Origin: Dermacentor variabilis | Lineage: Eukaryota > Arthropoda > Arachnida > Ixodida > Ixodidae | Length of the DNA stretch: 64,000 nucleotides | Assembly: GCF_050947875.1 (NCBI RefSeq) | Contig: NW_027460346.1 | Location: 3,848,000-3,911,999, forward strand | Direction: 5' to 3' | In this document: one piece after another, positions 56,048-64,000 of the stretch | Layout of the letters: each line of letters opens with the position of its first letter | How positions within the stretch are numbered: the stretch's first letter is position 1 | Position numbers and translations under genes: made by a program | The notes under the pieces: generated by a model | Told to the model about the DNA's origin: nothing | Seen by the model: only the letters and a program-made list of their open reading frames with translations | The model's database searches: none

Positions 56048-56694
56048 AGCACAAGAAGCGCCGATGTGACGCCTCATAAGCATAGGTGCTGTAGCTTAAG
56101 GCTGCCAGCTGCACTAACTGGCGCTTCTCTGACGCATTCTTCCCTTGCGCGAAGAACAATCCGGCTATCAAACTTTTTTTCGTAGTTAAAATACCAATCG
56201 CCAAAGCAAATTCGTGCTGCGGCCCTTCAAGACATACTATTAGAGGCGTAAGTTCAAGCTGGTGCGTGTCTGTGCGAGACATGTAAGCACTAACTAAACT
56301 GCGTCTACGTGTTGGCAAAGTAAATTATACACCAATCTCCGTGTTCCCGTGTGGCGTAGTACTGTGCCAATAATCTCGGGGCGGAGAATCAACTCCTGCT
56401 CATATAAGCTACGCTGACTTTGATGCCTCAAAATGAAGATTGAAGCGCGCGAAACGTAATGCGAACCCCATAGTTGCATTTCCGATATGCTGAAATGAAT
56501 TTTCAGCTGTGGACAATTTAACAAGCCAATTTCTAATTAATTAGTACAGTACTTAAGTTGTAATTTAAAAATATGTCTGTTTTTTATACCAACGTACTCT
56601 CGATAGCCAGGGATAGATAATTTGTCCCAATTTTTCCTGATTTGGAACTTTGGACATTATAGGTTAAAATGCTCTCTGTCGCTTTCTTTTCTTT

Positions 56695-56696
<2 letters not shown>
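56047..56696. other. intergenic
   Basis: Nothing recognised. Confidence 0.35.

Positions 56697-56760
<64 letters not shown>
56697..56760. repeat. (TA)n microsatellite
   Basis: Pure TA run of about 64 bases. Confidence 0.98.
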
Positions 56761-56761
<1 letters not shown>

Positions 56762-58504
56762 GGCAGCCAGGCACTGCTTTTTTCTCGCTCTAAAGCTGCT
56801 TTTCGTGTCAGTACCCAGCGCCTTCCAGTAGGCGGCGACAGTCCAGCGCTCCAGCATCCAGCGCGCGAGACTTGGCCCATAATTCGGCATGACACGGGGC
56901 ACTGGGTAAACTGGGATTTGCAATAGAGATGTCTGGGGTCTAACTGCCAGAGAGAAGGGTGGAGAAATTTAACCGACGACCACGATACTCTCTAATGAGA
57001 AATTTGAGCGCAGCTCTGTACGTGTTTTCATATCGCGATACATTGGCTGGGGCGGGCAATCTGTCTCGCGCAGCACGTTGTAAATGGAGCGAAGTTCGGC
57101 GCGACTGCCTCGCTAATCTGGAGATCGCGAGAGGCAGCGCGTGGTTGACGCCTGGGCGCGATGCACAGTAGCCGCCGCAAAGCACTGCAAGCGCTGCCGC
57201 TCATGCAGCGCTTTGTTTCCACATGTCTGACGCGCTTCTCTGGCGCCATATTGTAACTATCGTCGCAACAGAGCCCGTTTTGCGCGGCACTACCCTTTTA
57301 TTCTAACGCTTTCGCCATACCCTCCTCCTCCACATTCGGCCGCATGGTTCCGTTGCACCCTTCTCCTCCGCTTTTCTCCTCGCGCTCTCTTCTCTATCGC
57401 CGTCTGTCATCCCGCGCTGCGCTCCCAGTTCGCTCTTTCATGGTTCGCTGTGCTCGCTAGCTCGGTTACGAGGGACGCCGACGCTCGCCGCAGGAACAGG
57501 CTTCTGCTATAGACAGTCGAACTCTCAGCAAAATTTGAGTCTACGATATCCCTCAAAGGTATACGTGCACCTTTCCCCATTTCGTGCCATCATCGCTGAC
57601 GATTATTAATGCTGGGCTCATCTCCTACTAGGCCACACAGGTACGTCAGGTGGCAAAGACCATACGTCGGTGAAGGTAGTAAAAACTGCAACTTCCTGAA
57701 AGATCCAAAACCGGGCACACAACTTAAGTTACACTGCGTGTGTCGTACCTGCTCCAACGTAGTGATTTGGCAGAAGTAGCTGCTCCTAGTACTAACCAAC
57801 AGCCTTTGATGCCCTTCCTAAACCTCGTGCCAGCCAGTCACACTGTTTCCAAGTTACCAAAAACGTGAAAACAAAAAGCAGCACACAATATTGCCACTCA
57901 CGCGGCTGCCGCATCTTTTCGTTGCCAAGAGAAGTAGTCCGATTAAACTTTCAGAAATAAAGCTCTTTTACAGGCCGTTTCAAATGAATTTGAGCATGCA
58001 CTTTTACTGTCACCGCATAACCAATTTACAGGTGCCTGAACATGGGGCATTTCGCACATTTTTCAATGTTTGCGCCTCTTCCGTTTCGAAACTACTCGCC
58101 CATCGATTTTAATACTTTTTTTTTACACACTTGTGCAAACAGACAAAATTTTGTAAAAAATATAGTCAAAATTGACCCAGGATCACTGTATTGCTCCACC
58201 ACAAAGCCCACTGTGAGACAACGTAGCAGCCACCAATGGAAGTGAATAAAACGCAATTCCTTTTCTTGCAACCAGCAGCTTTTTATGGCGCTCCGTGTAC
58301 TATTACACTTTTGCGGGTGTTTTCTTCCCAACCTAAGTTTCGCCCACCACGGCAACATTCAAATCGCCGTAAGAGACTGGGAACAAAATGTCTTTCAAAA
58401 ACACTTTTCGAGGGCAAATAGTTAACCAAATGATTAACCACATTTTTTTAAAATATAGAATCGTAGAAAGTCGAGCGCATTGTCCTGGGCGTTTTGCGTG
58501 GAAT
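56761..58504. other. spacer with a C/T-rich, GC-rich island
   Basis: 57040-57500 is GC-rich with a strongly pyrimidine-biased plus strand (57300-57420) and could be a promoter or a dispersed repeat. No initiation motif or exon was settled on. 57500-58504 is AT-rich without recognised features. Confidence 0.3.
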
Positions 58505-58565
58505 GACCCAGGGAGAAAAATGCAAAAACGCTCGTGTACACTGATTTAGGTGCACGTTGAGAACC
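58505..58565 (+). mobile_element. Ruka-type SINE fragment
   Basis: AATGCAAAAACGCTCGTGTA followed by TGATTTAGGTGCACGTTGAG and AACC matches the middle of the SINE at 61395. About 60 bases only. Confidence 0.5.
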
Positions 58566-58819
58566 TCCTCTCCCTCCTCCCCCTCATCCCTTAGTCACAA
58601 TTAATATGAAGTCCTCCACTACAGCGACTCTCATAGACAGAGCGTTGCTTAGGGAAGTGAAAGTCCATGAATCGATCAACATCTCTTTATGACCGCCAGC
58701 GATATAACAATTCATTCCAATGTCATCGTAAGCGGTGCATCATTTGGCAAATGAACCGTAATATTCAAGAACCGTAATAACAACACCATTTTCTACACTA
58801 CAACAGCCTTAGTTATTTT

Positions 58820-59664
58820 ATTACTGTCCCAAAGAGCTTTCGCTGGCGACGTTGACGTATCACAAATACCTGGATGTCATTTTCACGTTTAATATGTTAT
58901 GGCTTTATACATTGATACATGTATTAAGCTACTTACGCTAAACACATTCAAAAGCACCAAAAGACACGAAACTATTGAAGTACTAATCATTAATCTGCCC
59001 GGTTTTAGAAAAGGCTTCTTGCGCCTGGAATTCTTTTACATATTGAGAAATTGATGATATAGAGGCCACAAAAAAAGAAAAAGAAAAGAAAGAAGAGGCT
59101 ATGCGCATGATTTTTCGCTGCTATCACTCCAATTTCTCAACTTCATCAGCTAGTCTCGCATCTAACCGACAACCGCTTTCAGTGCTATGGAAAATTGAGT
59201 CGTTAAGCTTATTATATTACTTTATCAATTTCTCATGTTGCCACTCTAATAACCACCTTATAACTTTCGCTAACCAATCTTTTACTCGAACTCCATGTGC
59301 TCTAAAGATTGTTCCTCCATATACCAACGCACGTACATAATTAGTTTCTTTTTTTGCCTTTTTTTGCAATTAATTGATTATTGCAATTTATTATCTGGCA
59401 CAACTTCGTCATTGTCAGTGCCCGAATTCCTAAATGCTTTAGCATACTGCTAAATGTATATCTCACCTATGCGTCACTTCTCTTGCAGAAGTTTATGGCC
59501 TTGCCTTGTAATTGTATTTTATAATGTGTCTCTGTGGGCACTGTGCTGTTTCATGTGCTTGGGCATAAGTATTTAGCATCCCGTGTTTTTTTTTTTCCCT
59601 GCGTTTTTCCTGCAGTGCTGCTGCAACAGAGTGGAGTTGCTGCAGTAATCGTAAATAAATAAAT
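58820..59664 (+). pseudogene. LINE reverse transcriptase C-terminus and 3' tail (Jockey/CR1-like)
   Basis: The plus strand reads, with stops, YHKYLDVIFT (the usual KYLGV block), APKDTKLLKY, LEKASCAWNSFTY, then AMRMIFRCYHSN, LSLLYYFINF and PPYTNART. This is the order found at the end of Jockey/CR1-type ORF2. A 3' UTR follows, ending GCTGCAGTAATCG and a AAATAAATAAATAG tail at about 59650-59664. Old and inactive. Confidence 0.7.
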
Positions 59665-60106
59665 AGAAAAGTAACTAAATCAGTAAAAATAAGTAAATAT
59701 TGCATTTCATCAAGCACAAAGCGTCAGCAATGTACGCTGCCTCGTGCAGATTCTTTCATTTAACGTTATCGAAGCTAGCTATTATAAAATCTACGTTTTC
59801 CCGCTATTAAGGACTATCTGGTCTCTTACATATGGGAGCTGCTTAACGCCGGGATTCATCACTCTCACGGATTTTATTAGCTTCACTTGACTACTATAGG
59901 ATTCATTTGAATAGGCGTCAAATCAAGCATGTAACGCGTATAGAAAGGGCAAAGCTGAATGGCTGCTTTACAACGTGGCGCCCGCAGGCACACCATTTTA
60001 ATGGTTATATATTCGGTAAGCTTCCTTGACGGGAATCCTTAAGGAATCACGTTTCCTTCATATTTCCTGCAAACAAGAAGGAAAACTTCGCGAGGTTGAT
60101 TAAGGG
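59665..60106. other. intergenic
   Basis: Nothing recognised. Confidence 0.35.
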
Positions 60107-60215
60107 CTGTAATGTTAGCAGGGAAGAAGTTTGGGCGTGTTGGTGGGATACATTCAGACTAGGATACATAGCGCAAAAATTTTGACACAGGGACAAGCAG
60201 AACACAGGACGAGCG

Positions 60216-60714
60216 CTAACTTTCAACAATTGATTTATTGCAACTGGTGGGCACATATATACTCACTGGGACGCCAGTGCAATAGAACACACTGAAGGGA
60301 AGGAGGAAAAAGGCAGTCATGTGACCAATTATGCCCAAAAATTCAAGCTCTTTCCTTGATAAAAATATAGACGGCGTGCTAACGCACTCGTCACCTGCTC
60401 TGGCTATCTCGGCTGCTTCCACAATTTCCCTCATAATCTTACTCCTGTGGCGATAGAAAACAACAGTTTGTTTTAATAGCGGGAAGCATGGTGGCCTTCG
60501 CGTCACATTTTCTACAATGGGCAGCCAGATGTCCATCTATTGCGATGCTCGCCACTTTGTTACTATGCTCCGCCAGACGCACGTTTAAACATCTGCCCGT
60601 CTGGCCCACGTAGTACTTCCCACACGAGAGTGGGATCTTATACACAACATTGCGAGTGCACGTAACAAAAGGATCTTTGTGCGCGGTAGCGCAACTAGGC
60701 TTTCGTTTCCTCAT
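60216..60714 (-). pseudogene. PLE GIY-YIG endonuclease, left arm, frameshifted
   Basis: The minus strand encodes the C-terminal endonuclease of a Penelope-like element, which nicks the target for priming. From MRKRKPSC it reads NVVYKIPLSCGKYYVGQTGR, the GIY-YIG core (here VYK and YYVGQT), then LAEHSNK and HCRKCDAK. A single extra C in GGCCACC (right arm: GGCACC) shifts the frame, and it ends early at 60439. The correct downstream frame (PCFPLLKQTVVFYRHR, then GDECVSTPSIFLSRKELEFL) is open separately to 60216. No reverse transcriptase is present. Confidence 0.82.
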
Positions 60715-60741
60715 GGGACAGCTCATCACACTCAACCTCAA

Positions 60742-61126
60742 GACGGGCAGATGTTTAAACGTGCGTCTGGCGGAGCATAGTAACAAAGTGGCGAGCATCG
60801 CAATAGATGGACATCTGGCTGCCCATTGTAGAAAATGTGACGCGAAGGCACCATGCTTCCCGCTATTAAAACAAACTGTTGTTTTCTATCGCCACAGGAA
60901 TAAGATTACGAGGGAAGTTGTGGAAGCAGCCGAGATAGCCAGAGCAGGTGACGAGTGCGTTAGCACGCCGTCTATATTTTTATCAAGGAAAGAGCTTGAT
61001 TTTTTGGGCATAATTGGTCACATGACTGTCTTTTTCCTCTTTCCCTTCAGTGTGTTCTATTGCACTGGCGTCCCCGTGAGTATATATGTACCCACCAGCT
61101 GCAATAAATCAATTGTTGAAAGTTAG
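60742..61126 (+). pseudogene. PLE GIY-YIG endonuclease, right arm, 5'-truncated
   Basis: The plus-strand copy starts within the domain, at TGRCLNVRLAEHSNK, so the GIY strand itself is missing. The rest is open without a shift: HCRKCDAKAPCFPLLKQTVV, REVVEAAEIARAGDECVSTP, SIFLSRKELDFLG, to a stop at 61126. It keeps the frame lost in the left arm, which shows the two arms have diverged since they were copied. Confidence 0.8.
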
Positions 61127-61394
61127 CGCTCGTCCTGTGTTCTGCTTGTCCCTGTGTCAAAATTATTGCGCTATGTATCCTAGTCTGACTGTAATGTTAT
61201 GCTGTTGAGCGCGATGCAGCAGAATTAATTTTCCGACCGCTCTGGCAACATCCGGATACAGTGGGAATGCGAACACCTTCACTTGCAGAAATTTCTGCGC
61301 AGATGAAATCATTCGGCATACGACGTACTACAAAGACATCTGAAGCCCCCGTTACGGCGTCTCTCTTACATCACGTGTAGCTCACGCGTGTTAA

Positions 61395-61645
61395 GCATCA
61401 TCGTTAATAAAAAATTGTAGGGTTTTACGTGCCAGAACCACTTTCTGACTATGAGGCACGCCGGAATGGAGGACTCCGGAAATTTCGACCACCTGGGGTT
61501 TCTTAACGTGCACCTAAATCTAAGTATACGGGCGTTTTCGCGTTTCGCCCCCACCGAAATGCGGCCGCCGTGGCTGGGATTCGATCCCGCGACCTCCTTC
61601 TCAGCAGCCGAACACCATAGCCACTGAGCAACCACGGCGGGTGAG
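61395..61645 (-). mobile_element. Ruka-type tRNA-derived SINE, nearly full length
   Basis: The reverse complement opens CCGCCGTGGTTGCTCAGTGG (tRNA head and A box), has GGGATCGAATCCCAGCC as B box, then GCGGCCGCATTTCGGTGGGG, TTAGATTTAGGTGCACGTTA and AGAAACCCCAGGTGGTCG, and ends TTCTGGCACGTAAAACCC. Best copy in the window and the reference for the other fragments. A minus-strand ORF through it (VAQWLWCSAAE...) is a well-known SINE artefact. Confidence 0.85.
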
Positions 61646-61934
61646 CATTAACTTTAAGCCATCCTGTCGAGGCTTTTAGATAAACTAGCGAACTTTCGTT
61701 GCTCTTCGCGGCAGTTCTTGCGCACGAAATTATGCATATATGCACTGTAGCAAATTTAAGTTTATGTGATGTTTTAGGGCCTACAGATAACTTTCAGCAG
61801 AAACCTTCAATGGCGATATCTATACCAATTGTGGGCATGAAAAGAATGGAAAATACACCTACCGAAAAGTTTGTAAAGCTTCGCAGTTAAAATCACAGAA
61901 ACAAACACCTCTAAGCATATAAAATTCGCGGGAG

Positions 61935-62100
61935 ATTTACAAGTACGTTCCGATGGTGGCGGAATGCAAAAACGCTCATGCACCATGCATTGACTGCATA
62001 TTTCAAGAACCCCATGTGGTCAACATTAATCCTGATCACCCCATTACGGCATGCCTCATAATGAGAACATAGTTTTCGCACGTATAACCCTAGAATTTAA
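61935..62100 (+). mobile_element. Ruka-type SINE, 5'-truncated
   Basis: CCGATGGTGGCGGAATGCAA, AACGCTCATGCACC, AAGAACCCCATGTGGTC, ATTACGGCATGCCTCATAAT and CGCACGTATAACCC follow the SINE order downstream of the B box. The tRNA head is missing. Confidence 0.65.
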
Positions 62101-62355
62101 TATCTCACAGCTAAATATAGCACACGAAAATGAAAGCTTCGTGAATATGGATCCTGTACGGCTGCTTTCGTGGAACGTGGCTGTTTGAGAATAATTTTTA
62201 TTTCCTTGCCTGAATGCCATTTCACTGACTGTGTGATTAGTTATTCACACACAAAAAAAAATCACAACGGCGTTTCAGCAGCCACTCGGAGGCACCTGCT
62301 ATATGCGTTGGCTTTTCATGTTTAACATTTCTTTCCACTTCTATTTTATGGACAG
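62101..62355. other. intron or 5' flank of gene 3
   Basis: AT-rich. The pyrimidine tract TTTCTTTCCACTTCTATTTT and ATGGACAG at 62355 look like a 3' splice site, and base composition becomes GC-rich right after it. Confidence 0.4.
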
Positions 62356-64000
62356 ACAGCGAAAAGGAAAGACGACGAAGGCTGCAGCAAGGCTCGCGGC
62401 TTGTCATCGCGAGGCTCGCTGGCTGCCTTTACGGGGGCTGTGTCCTCGCGGTGAAATCGTTCGACGTTTGCCATCAGAACCCGGCTGCCCGAACCAACGG
62501 TCCAGAAGCTTCGCCTACCCCGTCATAGCCTGGCCGGATATGTCCACCGTCGCTGCTCGAAATCGCCAAAGGAGAAGGAAGCTGAAGTCCAAGCTGACGT
62601 CCGGATCGACTAGCAGGGATTCCAGTAACTTGCCGTCCAACGTGACGACAAACTTCACGGAGCTCTTCGTCCGTCTCACGATGCAGAAGGAGCCTGGTGT
62701 TCCGGAAAAGGCAACAGAAGCAGCTGTTTCACAGCACTCTTCGAAAGGTGACTTGCTGGATGCTCCAGAGGCGACGACTGACAAAGCTGAGTCATCGAAC
62801 AGCGTCAAGTATTTCTACACGAAGGAAGGCGAGGCAAGTGGGTCCGTAGTTGTCGAGCATGAAACCAACACCATTGCTGAGGATGAAGTCATCGTCAATG
62901 AAGAGCAAGAGCGGCAAATCCCCACCGACTCAGATGTGGCGGATATCGTGACGCAGCTGCGAGAATTGCTGCATGAAAGAGGGCCGTCCCAAGAAGACGA
63001 TCTGATGGAAGCACTGAGCCTTTCGCATGCTCAGCTTATCCTCGACGTATACGGCACCCTTACCGCATTTCTGGACAGGCGCCCGGGATTTCAGGTGGTC
63101 CACGAGGACCTCTACTCATTTATCTATTACAAGGAGCCCGATGACGAAGCAGCTCGCGTCTGCACATCGCTTCTTCCGGATGGCACTGCCATCCCGTCTG
63201 CTTGTGACAAAGACAGCGGACAACAGCTTGCGGAGACTTTTGACGACGGACCTCAGCGCACACGTGTCAGTTCGTCGAGCAGCAGCACTTACGAGTCCGC
63301 CTTCGAAGGAGAGGACGACGACCAAGAAGAGCCCGGAATGAAGGACGGCTGGAGCCAGGTGCCGTCACCACCTCGTTGTCTGTCACGAGCTCTTCAGGCG
63401 GTGCAGGAAACCTGCGACGCCGAGACCCAGACACACGGATGGGACCCCGCCTTGTTCATGGAGATGGAGTCGACGCTGCGCGAGCGCGACGCAGTGGTCG
63501 CGGAGCTAAAAGGGAAGCTCGAAACGATCGAGGAAAGCCATGCCAGCCAGGTGAAGGAGCTCCGTGTCAAGATCGATAAGCTACTTCAGACGCCTGCACC
63601 AGAGCCAACGCGCAGTGCGGCGGAAGTGAAGAACCGCACCGCCATGAAAGAGAAAGAGAAACCCACCAGCACGAATGGCGAAGACGCCCAGGTCGGACCA
63701 CTACCGCCACAGCCACGGCTACGGCCACCGCGGCGTCAGCGGTGTCCACTAGCTCTTCCCAGGCCCGAGGAGAAACAGCGCTCGCATCCCATCGATCCAA
63801 CGCCCCGGCCACTAACTCCGTCTGACAAAGAACTCCGGGGGCACGCAACGCCGCCGCCGGTGTCAAACTTCCCTGAACAGCCCGGCAGTAAGGAGGAGGT
63901 TGCAGCACGATGCTCGGACGTCGAGTCCATTCCGTCCAGCCAGGAGAAATCGCCTACGAAAAGCAAGGTGGAACAGCAAATTTCTAAAATAGTGCGGATG
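62356..64000 (+). CDS. gene 3, long partial exon: winged-helix-like segment plus coiled coil
   Basis: The plus-strand frame is open from before 62356 to the window end (ATG codons at 62303, 62318, 62348 and 62540; no stop after 62236). From the ATG at 62540 it gives 487 residues. I see a basic start (RNRQRRRKLKSK), an acidic part, then at about 134-198 a compact segment (DIVTQLRELLHERG ... GTLTAFLDRRPGFQVV ... SFIYYKE) that looks like a small winged-helix module. A Ser/acidic linker follows, then WDPALFMEMESTLRERDAVV and on to about 350, a heptad-like coiled coil, and a Pro-rich tail. The winged-helix pattern recalls repeats in Egalitarian-type or DZIP3/TTC3-type proteins, but I cannot assign a family. 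I favour the acceptor at 62355, with the start in an earlier exon. The gene continues beyond the window. Confidence 0.75.

Larger units (their letters stand above)
60107..61199. mobile_element. Penelope-like element, head-to-head inverted dimer
   Basis: CTGTAATGTTA at 60107-60117 and 61189-61199 is an 11-base target duplication. Between them two truncated PLE copies face away from each other: the left on the minus strand (about 60603-60151), the right on the plus strand (about 60742-61187). The arms share GGATACATAGCGCAAAA ends, AACACAGGACGAGCGCT, and the GIY-YIG coding part. Spacer 60604-60741 holds extra 5' sequence of the left copy only. The left outer end has 33 more bases, with TTTGGGCGTGTTGGTGGGATA, a box shared with the short palindromes at 13211 and 50984. 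Confidence 0.8.

Noticed and set aside
55560..56083. ORFs of 80-164 codons over the GT tract
   Set aside because: Repeat artefact.
56584..56926. ORFs of 69-103 codons with Tyr/Ile runs
   Set aside because: They translate the TA microsatellite.
61366..61745. Minus-strand ORFs VAQWLWCSAAE... and overlapping one
   Set aside because: They run through a tRNA-derived SINE, whose A and B boxes explain the sequence.

Overview
This window looks like nuclear DNA of a hard (ixodid) tick. The reasons are repeats I recognise from knowledge of tick genomes, not from a search: tRNA-derived SINEs of the Ruka type, Jockey/I-, CR1- and RTE-type LINEs, a Penelope-like element (PLE), and TTAA-flanked MITEs. 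There are no operons, ribosome sites or CRISPR arrays. Gene content is sparse, spliced and AT-rich, interrupted by GC-rich exons and promoter-like islands. The species cannot be fixed from the sequence.

Layout. 1-2830: a decayed minus-strand LINE (ORF1 plus endonuclease) and the 3' tail of another LINE. 3231-7311: gene 1, a two-exon gene for a basic, arginine-rich protein of about 235 aa with an acidic GSDDDDF motif. Its intron holds a GT microsatellite split by a solo LTR. 7312-18700: 3' flank, a CA microsatellite, a CR1-like LINE, a PLE-derived palindrome, a GAGT/ACTC palindrome array and a TIR element. 18748-22710: three phase-matched exons of a C2H2 zinc-finger gene, with nested DNA transposons in the last intron. 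23.7-32.7 kb: tandem repeats, palindromes, SINEs and a large fold-back element. 32725-33720: a second, decayed copy of gene 1's large exon. 34-42 kb: a LINE remnant with an RNase H domain, MITEs and an RTE LINE. 43.9-54.8 kb: a set of small phase-compatible exons (possible gene 2) around a minus-strand THAP-domain pseudogene. 54.8-62.3 kb: arrays, microsatellites, LINE and SINE remnants and a head-to-head PLE dimer. 62356-64000: the start of gene 3, a long open exon that runs off the window.

Relationships. Genes 1 and the 32.9 kb copy are clearly paralogous (same exon start, same phase, aligned residues). The zinc-finger gene's last exon opens with a similar GD-IG-DDE pattern, which may or may not be homology. 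No pathway links the genes. Most of the sequence is transposable-element debris, and several insertions can be dated relative to each other by nesting and target-site duplications.
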